Below, piece after piece: positions 42,485 through 51,106 of a DNA stretch of 64,000 bases; position 1 is the first letter of the stretch, and each line of letters opens with the position of its first letter. The position numbers were made by a program, and so were the translations under genes. The DNA comes from CAZNPL01 sp964574815 (lineage in GTDB: Bacteria > Planctomycetota > Phycisphaerae > UBA1845). Location: the NCBI GenBank assembly GCA_964574815.1, contig CAZNPL010000006.1, forward strand, positions 138,684-202,683, in the 5' to 3' direction. Under the pieces are notes generated by a model. The model had not been told where the DNA came from. It ran no database searches and worked only from the letters and a program-made list of their open reading frames with translations.

Positions 42485-43423
42485 ATGATCAGCACGTTGA
42501 TGATACTGTCCGTGACGGCAATCGGACCGGCGCCTGACGCCTCCGTCAAGGTGACGGCCACCCTCGACGCCGAGACCCTCGACACGGGAGACCAATACGA
42601 CATCGTGGTCGACATCGATTTCGGCGAGGGGCGCTCGGCGTCCGGCGCCGGGATTCCGGCCCCTATCCTCCAGATAGACGTGCCCGAATCGATCAAGCTG
42701 ATCGGCGAGGAGATCACCGGCCACCGGGCGCTGGCCAAGAACGAATTCCTCCAAGAACCATACGAGCGTCTGCTGAAAAAGCTGCCGGCGCGGATCCCGA
42801 TTCAACTTGTAAAAACGCCCGAGGAAAACGACCGCGTCGGCCTGAACGTGATCGCCTACGTCGGAGACGACACCGCATCGAGTTTTTTTGTGCGGCGGCG
42901 GATCGATCTGCCCCTCGCGCCAAACGCCACCGCACCTGCGACCAACCCCAGCAAGTCGGACTGGGGCAAGAACAAAACGCTGCAGATCGGCGATAAGGCA
43001 CAGGAGTTCAAGCTCCCCACCGCCGCCGGCAGCAAGGTGGCCTTGAAGGACTACCTCGGCGAAAAAAACGTCATCGTTACCACCTATCGGGCGTTCTGGT
43101 GACCGTTCTGCCTGGGGCAACTGGTCGAGTTGCAAAAGACGTATGATGAATTCGAGAAACGAGACACGATCGTCATCGCCGTCGCTCAGGAAGACAAGGA
43201 ACTTGAATCCCACGGCCGGATTCTCAAGAAATTCAAGAACGAGCCGCCGTTTGAAATCGTGGCCGACCTGAACCGCGAGAAGACCAGCTCCTACGACCGC
43301 ACCACTGCTTACCTGATCGACAAAGACGGCGTCGTCCGGCAGGTCTTCCCAATGTTGATCCACGCGAGACCTTCGTGGCAGGCGATCCTTACCGAGGTAG
43401 ACAGGATGCTCGAAAGCGAATGA
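42485..43423 (+). CDS. Exported AhpC/TSA-like selenoprotein (in-frame TGA = Sec)
   Basis: A 312-residue protein if the TGA at 43100-43102 is read as selenocysteine (residue 206). It has a signal peptide (about residues 1-18) and an N-terminal beta-rich domain of about 130 residues not found in simple peroxiredoxins. The AhpC/TSA fold starts near residue 165: IGDKAQEFKLPTAAG, then VIVTTYRAFW-Sec-PFCLGQLVELQ, then AYLIDKDGVVRQVFP. The Sec206-x-x-C209 pair has the same WUPFC context as the divergent neighbour. AAGGGG precedes the ATG at 42485. Likely acts outside the cytoplasm on peroxides or disulfides. Without Sec insertion the protein would stop after 205 residues and lose its whole active site. 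Confidence 0.82.
43100..43126 (+). promoter_or_regulatory. Candidate bacterial SECIS hairpin for the second selenoprotein
   Basis: The hairpin begins within the UGA. GACC (43101-43104) pairs with GGTC (43123-43126), GTT (43105-43107) with AAC (43119-43121), and GCC (43110-43112) with GGC (43116-43118), closing a small TGG loop that contains G. Two unpaired bases sit on the left and one on the right. It lies entirely inside the coding frame immediately after the UGA, as bacterial SECIS elements do. Confidence 0.55.
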
Positions 43424-43538
43424 CCGGCGACCAGACCCGGCGAGAGCCTGTCCCCGAACCGTCGGTGCGTGCCACTGGCGGCTTGTGCGCCACGGCTTTC
43501 CCGCCTTCATCTGGGTATTGGGATAGGGTCTGACAGCG
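43424..43538. repeat. Decayed GTGCCACTGGCGG element
   Basis: A gap between two convergent genes. GAGAGCCTGTCCCCGAACC at about 43440-43460 is followed by a GTGCCACTGGCGGCTTGTG half-palindrome near 43470. The same order occurs near 22265-22310, and part of it, inverted, near 63430-63500. Confidence 0.5.
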
Positions 43539-45098
43539 TTAGGAACCGCAGCACGGATCTTCGCCTCCGATGGCGTCAAGGACGGCGAAAACGTCCAGCA
43601 GATTGAGCACGCCGTTGGTCGAACACGGCTCGATGTCCAGATCGGCGAAGACGCAGGTCTCGAAAACCCCGGCAATGCCGTCCAGAACACAGAATACGTC
43701 CAGCAGATTGACGACGCCGTTGTGGTCGACGTCTCCATAATCGTTTGGCGTGTGCACGCAGCCGCCCGCGTCACAGGTGTCGTGCGTACAAACGTCCATG
43801 TCGTTGCAATTCACCGAATCCGGTATGCCGTCGCCGTCGGCGTCCGCACTCGTCCCATCCAGAATGTCACACGCGTCCTGGACCCCGTTGTTGTTGCAGT
43901 CCATAGTCGGACCAACGGCCGAGACGACCCTGAACACCTCGCCGCCCAGATCACAGATGTACATCTCTCCATAGGCATCCTCGCCGAATGACGAGATCGA
44001 GTTGATCGACAACCCACCCGATGGCTCCAGCGCGGAAGTGCGTTCCTGAAAGTCATTCACGGAAACGCCCCGAAAACTCCAGATCTGGTCACTGCAGAAG
44101 TCGGCGAAGAAGTAAGTCCCCCGCAGGTCCGGAATGCCGCAGCCCCGATACACCACGCCGCCGGTGACCGAGCAACGGAACGGATCGCCGCCGTGCGTGT
44201 ACTCGTGAATCGGATCCGAGAAGGTCTGCGACTCGCAGCCGCTGTCGAACTGAAATTCCTGGGTCCCCTCCTTGCAGCGCCAACCCCAGTTCTCGCCGCC
44301 CGGACTGGCGGCCGGTTGAAAGTTGATCTCCTCGATCGAGCTCTGGCCGACGTCGGCGATGTACAGATCGCCCGTGACACGATCAATCGCACATCGCCAC
44401 GGATTACGAAGCCCGTACGACCAGATTTCGTCATCGCCGGTCACGCCGACAAACGGGTTATCGGGCGGAATCGCATAAGGCGAGCCGCTGTCCACGTCGA
44501 TCCGCAGAATCTTCCCGAGCAGTTGGTTCGTGATGTCCTGGCCCCGGTTCCCGGGATCGCCGCCCGAGCCGCCATCCCCCGAAGCGATGTAGAGATACCC
44601 GTCCATCGGTCCAAAGCTGATCCATCCCGCGTTATGATTCGCAAACGGCTGCGAATACGACAAGATGATGAACTCGCTGCTGGGGTCGGCCACGTTGGAC
44701 GTTGCCGGGTCGCCGACAACCTGAAAGCGCGATATGCGCGTGTCGAAGTTCGAGGAGCCCGGCCTTGTGTAATTCACGTAGAAAAAGCCGTTCGACGCAT
44801 AGTCGGGGTGAAATGCCAGCCCAAGCAGCCCCTTCTCATTATCGATGCCAATACGATCAGTGATGTCGAGAAAAACGCTGATCCCCGACGTCTCCAGGTC
44901 AAACGACTTGATACGCCCCGTCTGCTCAACGATGAAGACGCGATCGTAGTCGTCAGGCGCATGAGTTACAAACACGGGCGAATCCAGCCCTGACGCAACG
45001 AGCTCCGTAGCCAGCGGCGTGGCCGCGTTGGCGACTGGTCCGCCCGAGAGCATCACCAGAATCGCCCTCGCGCACTTGAGATTTCTTTTTGGATTCAT
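43539..45098 (-). CDS. Secreted glucose/sorbosone dehydrogenase-like protein with dockerin-like C terminus
   Basis: A 519-residue protein with a signal peptide (residues 1-26) and a six-bladed beta-propeller of the GSDH/soluble aldose dehydrogenase type, expected to use PQQ. NHNAGWISFGPMDGYLYIAS, SGDGGSGGDPGNRGQD and NPWRCAIDRVTGDLYIADVG are characteristic. Around residue 400 is a Planctomycete-type DCNNNGVQDACDILDGTS segment, followed by two dockerin-like Ca-binding repeats (DYGDVDHNGVVNLLDVF and DLDIEPCSTNGVLNLLDVF). GAGGGG precedes the ATG at 45098. Probably displayed on the surface or secreted, acting on sugars; the true substrate is unknown. Confidence 0.87.
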   Translation of the reverse strand: MNPKRNLKCARAILVMLSGGPVANAATPLATELVASGLDSPVFVTHAPDDYDRVFIVEQTGRIKSFDLETSGISVFLDITDRIGIDNEKGLLGLAFHPDYASNGFFYVNYTRPGSSNFDTRISRFQVVGDPATSNVADPSSEFIILSYSQPFANHNAGWISFGPMDGYLYIASGDGGSGGDPGNRGQDITNQLLGKILRIDVDSGSPYAIPPDNPFVGVTGDDEIWSYGLRNPWRCAIDRVTGDLYIADVGQSSIEEINFQPAASPGGENWGWRCKEGTQEFQFDSGCESQTFSDPIHEYTHGGDPFRCSVTGGVVYRGCGIPDLRGTYFFADFCSDQIWSFRGVSVNDFQERTSALEPSGGLSINSISSFGEDAYGEMYICDLGGEVFRVVSAVGPTMDCNNNGVQDACDILDGTSADADGDGIPDSVNCNDMDVCTHDTCDAGGCVHTPNDYGDVDHNGVVNLLDVFCVLDGIAGVFETCVFADLDIEPCSTNGVLNLLDVFAVLDAIGGEDPCCGS

Positions 45099-45370
45099 GG
45101 AATCACCCCTCGCAAACTTCCGTTCGGAAGAACTGTGCAGCGTGAACCGGAAATCGTGCTGTTAATCAATAATCAGGACGGAACGGGCGGCCCGATCCCG
45201 CTCGCCAGGCACCGAATACGCCAGCATACCCGCCCGGCCAAGCGGACTCAACTGCCGGGCTGTTTGGCATGAGCGACGCCGGGTGTGACACTTTGCCCGG
45301 GTGCTACTGGCGGCGTGCCCGCCAGTGCTTTAACGCCGTCAACGGGGTCTTGGTATTGGGGCTTATACTG
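45099..45370. repeat. Gap with a GGGTGCTACTGGCGG palindrome
   Basis: The 272-base gap between two minus-strand genes contains a palindrome at about 45299-45325, arms ACTGGCGG and CCGCCAGT, after a GGGTGCT leader. The left part is the promoter and leader region for the dehydrogenase gene. No gene is seen. Confidence 0.6.
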
Positions 45371-46405
45371 CTAAGGACCCCGAGCGACGCCGGCCGCCGG
45401 TTGGTCCTCGCCCGCCGAGTTCGAAGTGTCGCCTTCCTGATCGTCGTCCACGAAGATTACGTAATACGCGATGAAATCAGGTCCGCGCGCATTCAACGCG
45501 TCCACGTGGAATTCCAACGTCTCGTTTTCGAACTCGACGTCCATTCCGCGAGCGCTCACCGTCCCACGAGCGCCACTGCGGCTCGCCGTCGGCGGCAGGT
45601 TGGCGCGATATCGCCCGTTGCTGGTCCGAACCGCCGTCAGAAATCGGCCCCCTTCATCCGTAAACACCAGCTTGACCTCACGGCCCGCCGCGAGTGTTTG
45701 CCCGTCGCTGCGGAAAATCGATCCGGAAATGCGATGCAGCGCAACGTTGGCGACAAAATCCTGCTCGCTGTCCGTGTGCAAGTTGATAAAGTTGCCGGCA
45801 TCGGGATCGAAAGCCCACGCCAGATCACCGGGGCGCACCGACCCGCACCAGTTGTCGGGCACCCGCACGTTATAAGTCCCGTCCGACCTCGTGCAGACCC
45901 TCCCACTGAAACTCGTCCCACGCAGAAACAGATCCACACCGCCGACGCCGACGCCACCGCCCTCACCGCGATGGTCGTAGACGACGCCGGAGATCAGCCG
46001 TGACGCAACGTGAGGCCCTGTGTATGCACACTGAAACGCCGCCCAATCTTGAAGATCCACGCGGCCGTCGCCGTCAGCGTCATATATGTGGCACCCCGAA
46101 CGCGGTGAGCCGTCTCCCAACGCCGCGAAACAGTCACGCAGCCCGGCCAAGTCGAAAAGGTCGATCGTCCCGTTTCTGTCGCCATCCCCGAACCCGCACG
46201 GCAACCCGTCCGTCGAAGTGAGCATTTCGGCAGCCGACGCCGGAAACGCGGTGGGGGCCGTCTCGCGAAGCAGCCCCTCGACACGACGCGCAACCGACGT
46301 CGGCGGGCGTGAACCGTCAACCTCAAGGAGAGGAGGGGCTGGCTGCGCAAACGCGGCGCGCACCCCCACAAGTCCAATCCACATCAACCTGCCGTCGGAA
46401 CGCAA
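45371..46405 (-). CDS. Exported protein with dockerin-like repeats and carboxypeptidase-regulatory-like domains
   Basis: A 344-residue protein with a signal peptide (to about residue 24) and two dockerin-like/EF-hand repeats: GDGDRNGTIDLFDLAGLRDC and DADGDGRVDLQDWAAFQCAY (about residues 68-125). Two Ig-like CarboxypepD_reg-type domains follow (SGVVYDHRGEGGGVGVGG; SGSIFRSDGQTLAAGREVK). The start is TTG at 46405 because AGGAGG lies 6 bases upstream; the ATG at 46384 is an alternative, and the frame is open to 46558. No enzyme domain is seen; a structural or adhesive surface role is inferred. It follows the same strand and theme as the sugar dehydrogenase gene. Confidence 0.78.
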   Translation of the reverse strand: MRSDGRLMWIGLVGVRAAFAQPAPPLLEVDGSRPPTSVARRVEGLLRETAPTAFPASAAEMLTSTDGLPCGFGDGDRNGTIDLFDLAGLRDCFAALGDGSPRSGCHIYDADGDGRVDLQDWAAFQCAYTGPHVASRLISGVVYDHRGEGGGVGVGGVDLFLRGTSFSGRVCTRSDGTYNVRVPDNWCGSVRPGDLAWAFDPDAGNFINLHTDSEQDFVANVALHRISGSIFRSDGQTLAAGREVKLVFTDEGGRFLTAVRTSNGRYRANLPPTASRSGARGTVSARGMDVEFENETLEFHVDALNARGPDFIAYYVIFVDDDQEGDTSNSAGEDQPAAGVARGP

Positions 46406-46906
46406 CTTCCGCCTCCTTTTGTATCCGTCTGGCCGCCTTTGGGCCTCTGTGAGAGCAGCGGCGCACCGACCACAGCGACGAATACACTGATGGGACCCGA
46501 GGGCGGTGCCAACTCCAACTCCCGCCGTCGAGTTCATCCGCCATTCTCGGCCAAGCAAAACACCGAAGCAACATGCCCCCGATCAATTGAGCACTTCGAT
46601 TGGCCGCACCAAGCTGAAAAAGAGCCGCTGTAGCCCGTTGTTCTGTCGAGGCCGTTTCGGCTAGAATTGAATCGGCTGGAGCCGAAGGGTGGGGTAGGGG
46701 CAACCCCTTATGGAATTATGTTTCATCCATCGCGGCCGCAAGATGCCGCGGCGCGCCATTTGCGACGCCGGTTTCCAGAGCCTTATTCGGCGATCTTCGG
46801 CCGTGCTGCAGGCCCGAATCGCCGGAATATCGCGCGTCGCCGCGGGAATCCCATGGCCCGGCACGAATCGAGATGCATGCCTTCATGAATAGGAGGACGA
46901 GGTCAA
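46406..46906. other. Divergent intergenic region before the M28 peptidase gene
   Basis: A 501-base region. TTGTTC at 46638-46643 and TAGAAT at 46662-46667 with an 18-base spacer form a weak plus-strand promoter candidate, far (about 240 bases) from the peptidase start. GCCGAAGGGTGGGG at 46681 recalls part of the composite repeat. AGGAGG close to 46890 is the ribosome site for the next gene. I see no gene here. Confidence 0.4.
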
Positions 46907-48790
46907 ATGAGTATAAAGTCAAAGTGGATGACATGCTGTGCCGCCATCGTGCTGATCCTCAGCCTCACGCTGCCGACGATGGCCTCGGAAGACGGCCAGA
47001 CCGCCGCCGCACGAGTCAGCGAGGCGAGTTATCGGAACTTCCTGGATAATGTGCTCTATACCCACCCGGGAGACAACCGAGGGTTCGGTCCCGAGCACGA
47101 CTTGGCCCAAGCCGCCATCGTCGACCTGTTCGAGAGCTACGGACTCGACGTGACGCTCGAGCCCGTTCCCTACCAGGGCAGTACGTACTGGAATGTCGTC
47201 GGCACCAAGCTCGGTACGTTGACCCCCGATGAAGAGTGGATCATCGGCGCCCACTACGACTCCGTTGACAACCCCGGCGCCGACGACAACGCCAGCGGCG
47301 TAGCCCTCGTCCTCGAAACAGCCCGCATCCTTACCACCTACCCCTCGGAAGATACGATCCGTTTCATCGCATTCGACCGCGAAGAGCAGGGCCTGTACGG
47401 TTCCTATGCCTACGTCGATGCCCACATCAACGACAACATCCTCGGCATGATCTCGGCCGACATGGTGGCCTACAACACCGGCGCCAACTCCGTCGACCTC
47501 TTCGGTTATAGCGCGTCAAACGCCTTCAAACTCGCACTGGGCGACGCGATCCTCGATTACGGCCAGGGCCTGAGCTTCGTGAACCAGGGACCACTCAATG
47601 CCAGCGACCACGCGCCGTTTGAGCAGGCCGGTTTCCAGGCCTGTCTTCTTATCGAGGACTGGGGCAACCCCTTCTACCACACCCAGCAGGACCACGTGGA
47701 AATGCCCGACTACATCGACTACGTATTCGCAACACGCATCACCCGGTCGGTCGTCGGCTTCCTGGTGGATCAGGCCGGTGTCGAGGTGGGTGAGTGCGGC
47801 AACGGAACAGTGGATCCGGGCGAAACGTGCGACATCGCCATCGCCGCGGGGCAGCCGGGCGCGTGCCCGACGTCATGCGAGAACACCGATCCTTGCCTCG
47901 TCGTCACACTGATCGAGCCCGGCACATGCCTCGCCGAATGCGAGTCGGTTGAGATTACCGATCCGATCCACGGTGACGGCTGTTGCCCGCCGGGGGCGAA
48001 TTCGCTGAACGATGATGACTGCGATCCGTTCTGCGGTAACGCGGTCTGCGAGGCGGGTGAGGAAGTCGATTGCATCGCGGACTGCACCTGCGTTGAGGAC
48101 GCGGACTGCAACGACTTCTACGTGTGTACCGACGACACGTGCGAAAGCGGCATCTGCACGTATACCCCCGGTATTTACGATTACGGCGACGTCACACACG
48201 ACACCGTCATCAACCTCTTCGACATATTCTGCGTGCTCGAAGCCATCGGCGGAAACTATATAAACTGCACGGTTGTGGACGCCGACATCCATCCGTGTTC
48301 CGGGAATGGCGTGGCCAACCTCTTCGACGCGTTCGCCGTGCTGGACAGCATCGCCGGAATCGATCCGTGTTGCGGCGGCGGCACACCGGCGCCCGCGAGA
48401 TTGCGCAGCCCGCAAACGGTCAATGCAATCGCATCCGAACCATGGCTGAGCCTGGTCCCGTCGAAAACGACCATCGAACCGGGCGAAACCGTCACCGTGG
48501 ACGTGATCGCCGGAAACATGCCGGAATCAACTACATGTGACCTCTCGATCGAGGTGTTCGCCGGTCGCAGCGGGCAAATGGAACTGCTGAGTGAGGCGAT
48601 CTCGGTGCGTGCGCTCGAGCGCGATGCGAGGGGCCGAACGTACCTCGGAACGTACATGCTCAGGGCATCGACCGATGCTAACGGCCCGTTCCTGCTGGCC
48701 GTGCCAAGCGGAACCGAAATGCTCACCGACGCCGCAGGCAAAACGATCAGACTACGCCTGCCGCCGACAGCGCTGATCACGGTGCGTTGA
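46907..48790 (+). CDS. Secreted M28 family aminopeptidase with dockerin-like domain
   Basis: A 627-residue exported metallopeptidase. The signal peptide covers residues 1-26. The M28 zinc-peptidase domain (about residues 60-285) has GAHYDSVDNPGADDNASG (H116, D127), FDREEQG (E159, E160), SADMVAYN (D185) and QQDHVEMPDY (H263), a complete ligand set for two zinc ions. A Cys-rich spacer follows. Dockerin-like repeats come next (about 420-485): DYGDVTHDTVINLFDIF and SGNGVANLFDAFAVLDS, close to those in the sugar dehydrogenase. It ends in a C-terminal Ig-like domain of about 130 residues. It likely digests peptides outside the cell. Confidence 0.9.
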   Translation: MSIKSKWMTCCAAIVLILSLTLPTMASEDGQTAAARVSEASYRNFLDNVLYTHPGDNRGFGPEHDLAQAAIVDLFESYGLDVTLEPVPYQGSTYWNVVGTKLGTLTPDEEWIIGAHYDSVDNPGADDNASGVALVLETARILTTYPSEDTIRFIAFDREEQGLYGSYAYVDAHINDNILGMISADMVAYNTGANSVDLFGYSASNAFKLALGDAILDYGQGLSFVNQGPLNASDHAPFEQAGFQACLLIEDWGNPFYHTQQDHVEMPDYIDYVFATRITRSVVGFLVDQAGVEVGECGNGTVDPGETCDIAIAAGQPGACPTSCENTDPCLVVTLIEPGTCLAECESVEITDPIHGDGCCPPGANSLNDDDCDPFCGNAVCEAGEEVDCIADCTCVEDADCNDFYVCTDDTCESGICTYTPGIYDYGDVTHDTVINLFDIFCVLEAIGGNYINCTVVDADIHPCSGNGVANLFDAFAVLDSIAGIDPCCGGGTPAPARLRSPQTVNAIASEPWLSLVPSKTTIEPGETVTVDVIAGNMPESTTCDLSIEVFAGRSGQMELLSEAISVRALERDARGRTYLGTYMLRASTDANGPFLLAVPSGTEMLTDAAGKTIRLRLPPTALITVR

Positions 48791-49234
48791 CCCGAATCGA
48801 CCGCATCATCATAACAAAGACCACCCAAGCGTCTAGGGTCAGAGCGCATATAGTCGATAGTGATGACGGGGCTCGCCATCCGCGATTGTTCCCGTGGACG
48901 ACGTCAGGGAAGTCGGCGAGGAGTCATCGCAGAGATGGAATTCGTCCTCCCCACGGTTGTCGTAATTGAATCAGACCGCAGCCTGGATTTGCGAGCAAGA
49001 CTGAATGAACTCGTAAGCCTCACGATTCCACTCGGCCTTGCGGCCGGATACCGCGCCCTCGGGGCAACCGAACTCCGCGACCATGATCGGATTGTCCAGA
49101 CAAACGCCCCACCCTGACTCCGGGTTCGCCGACGAACGGCCCAGCCCGGCCAACAAAAAAAGAGCGGCGCAAACAGCCGCTCCTGAAAAGACTGTGACGA
49201 TCGTCTTGACCAGCCCGGATCGCGACGGCACGGA
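48791..49234. other. Intergenic region between peptidase and rpoD ends
   Basis: A 444-base convergent region. It contains the rpoD terminator at 49154-49181. Short reading frames here (for example 48971-49231 on the minus strand) include the terminator and are not supported. Nothing else is recognised. Confidence 0.5.
49154..49181 (-). terminator. Rho-independent terminator of rpoD
   Basis: On the minus strand, GAGCGGC pairs with GCCGCTC (7 bp, 7-base loop) and is followed directly by seven T residues. It lies about 55 bases after the rpoD stop. It is the only textbook intrinsic terminator I find in the window. Confidence 0.88.
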
Positions 49235-51061
49235 CTACGCGACAGGTTCAACGTGCCCGGCCAGGAATCCCTCGAGCTTCCGCGAACGCACCGGGTGCTG
49301 CAGCTTTCGAATCGCCTTTGCCTCGACCTGCCGCACGCGCTCACGCGTCACTTTGAAAATCTTCCCGACCTCTTCAAGCGTGTAGGTGTACCCGTCGCCG
49401 ATGCCGAACCGCAGCTTGATGATCTCGCGCTCGCGATACGTCAGCGTTTTGAGAACCTCGTCGATCCGATCCTTGAGCATCTCCGAACCGGCAGAACTGA
49501 TCGGTGAGTCGGCCCGGCTGTCCTCGATGAAGTCGCCGAAGTAGGAATCCTCGCTCTCGCCCACCGGGCGATCCAGCGAAATCGGATGCCGGCTGATCTT
49601 CAACACGCGACGCGCCTCACCCACCGGCATCTTCGCACGGCGGGCAATCTCCTCGATCGTGGCCTCGCGCCCCAATTCCTGCAGCAATTGCTTGCTGATA
49701 TTGCGCAGGCGGCTCATCGTCTCGATCATGTGAACCGGAATGCGAATGGTTCGGGCGTGATCGGCGATCGCCCGCGTGATCGCCTGGCGGATCCACCACG
49801 TCGCGTAAGTGCTGAACTTGTACCCCCGCTTGTACTCGTACTTGTCCACCGCCCGCATCAGCCCCGTGTTGCCTTCCTGGATGATGTCCAGAAAGCTCAA
49901 CCCGCGATTGCGGTACTTCTTCGCGATGCTCACCACAAGTCGAAGGTTGCCGCCCGACAGCTTCCGCTTCGCATCCTCGTATTCGCTGTACACCCGCCGG
50001 ATGGTCTCCAGCCGCTCGCCGAGTGAGCCGCTCTCTTCCAGCACCAGCGAACTGATGCCCGACAGCTCCTCGCACATGACGTAAAAGTCTTCCTCGGACA
50101 CCGTGCGCCGCTTCTCCTCAGCGGCCAGACGATGCTCCAGGTCAACCATCTTGCGATGCAGATTCTCCAGCCGCCGGAACAGCGGCTGAAACCGGCTGGT
50201 CCGAAGCGAGAGCTCCTCGAGGAGCCGCGAGATCTTTCGCCGACGGGCATTGATTGCCTTGGTCGTCTCCTCGCGCGTCTTCTTGGACACCCGCCCGACC
50301 TGCAAACCGCGCCAGGCCTCCTCGTTCATACGCAGAAGTGCGCGGACCGTCGCCAGGTTCGACGGCAGTCGAGCCAGAATCGTCGACTTGGCCATGTGCT
50401 CCCACGTCGAGATCTTCATCGTTCGATCGAACGGAAGCCGGCCGTCATGAACCTGCTGAAGGATCTCGACAGCCTGTGAGCTGCAGTAATCGCTCTCCAG
50501 GACCATCTGCCGAAAAGCCATCCGCGTCAGCTCGACCTTCTTGGCCAGACGTATCTCCTCCTCCCGCGTTAGCAGCGGAATCTCGCCCATCTGTGAGAGA
50601 TACATCCGCACCGGGTCATCGATCCGGCGCCCCACTTCCACCACCAGACCGTCAACTTCCTGACGCGGCTCTTTATCTTCCTTCTCTTCGCCGTCCGAGG
50701 CCGCCTGCGCTCCCGGATCAGGCGCGTCCGCGGTCACCCGTGTGCCCGCCTGAGAAGCGCTCGACTTGCCGTTCTTGCCGTTGTCGTCCTTGGACGGGCG
50801 GGAACGGCCCCCTCGCTTTCTCTCGGCCTCGAAACGGATTGCGTCCGCCTCGTCGAGCATCTCCACGCCCGCCTCGTCAAGGCGAAGCATCAAAAGCTCG
50901 AGACGATCAGGACATACCGCCTCGTCCGGTATCCGATCGTTGAGCTCCTCCCACGTCAGATAACCACGCTCGGAACCCTGATCGACCAGCGCCTGAATGG
51001 CACCCTCGATAAGGTCGTCCTCAAATGTTGAAGGAAGATTCGGTTCGGTCACCTGTGTCAT
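49235..51061 (-). CDS. rpoD: Housekeeping RNA polymerase sigma factor
   Basis: A 608-residue primary sigma70. An N-terminal region 1.1-like helix set (about residues 14-45) is followed by a basic and acidic linker. Region 1.2 reads DPVRMYLSQMGEIPLLTREE (about 149-168). Region 2 reads NLRLVVSIAKKYRNRGLSF and DIIQEGNTGLMRAVDKYEY, with the -10-contacting TYATWWIRQAITRAI. Region 3 follows (PVHMIETMSRLRNISKQLLQ). Region 4 ends in the DNA-binding helix (TLEEVGKIFKVTRERVRQVE). The length between regions 1.2 and 2 indicates a non-conserved insert. It follows dnaG by 45 bases, recalling the dnaG-rpoD macromolecular synthesis operon. Confidence 0.97.
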   Translation of the reverse strand: MTQVTEPNLPSTFEDDLIEGAIQALVDQGSERGYLTWEELNDRIPDEAVCPDRLELLMLRLDEAGVEMLDEADAIRFEAERKRGGRSRPSKDDNGKNGKSSASQAGTRVTADAPDPGAQAASDGEEKEDKEPRQEVDGLVVEVGRRIDDPVRMYLSQMGEIPLLTREEEIRLAKKVELTRMAFRQMVLESDYCSSQAVEILQQVHDGRLPFDRTMKISTWEHMAKSTILARLPSNLATVRALLRMNEEAWRGLQVGRVSKKTREETTKAINARRRKISRLLEELSLRTSRFQPLFRRLENLHRKMVDLEHRLAAEEKRRTVSEEDFYVMCEELSGISSLVLEESGSLGERLETIRRVYSEYEDAKRKLSGGNLRLVVSIAKKYRNRGLSFLDIIQEGNTGLMRAVDKYEYKRGYKFSTYATWWIRQAITRAIADHARTIRIPVHMIETMSRLRNISKQLLQELGREATIEEIARRAKMPVGEARRVLKISRHPISLDRPVGESEDSYFGDFIEDSRADSPISSAGSEMLKDRIDEVLKTLTYREREIIKLRFGIGDGYTYTLEEVGKIFKVTRERVRQVEAKAIRKLQHPVRSRKLEGFLAGHVEPVA

Positions 51062-51106
51062 CTTTTTCCGCAGTTCCAGGGGTCCAATTCGGACCGGTCC
51101 AGACCA

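Noticed and set aside
43100..43102. Reading the TGA codons as a genome-wide TGA-to-Trp reassignment
   Set aside because: TGA serves as a normal stop for many genes here, for example nuoC, rplS, nuoI and nuoM, and the family residue at this position is Cys, not Trp.
48971..49231. Small minus-strand ORF (86 residues) with a hydrophobic helix after rpoD
   Set aside because: It starts 4 bases after the rpoD stop at a GTG with no ribosome site and its hydrophobic stretch is encoded by the rpoD terminator stem-loop and T-tract; transcription should end there.
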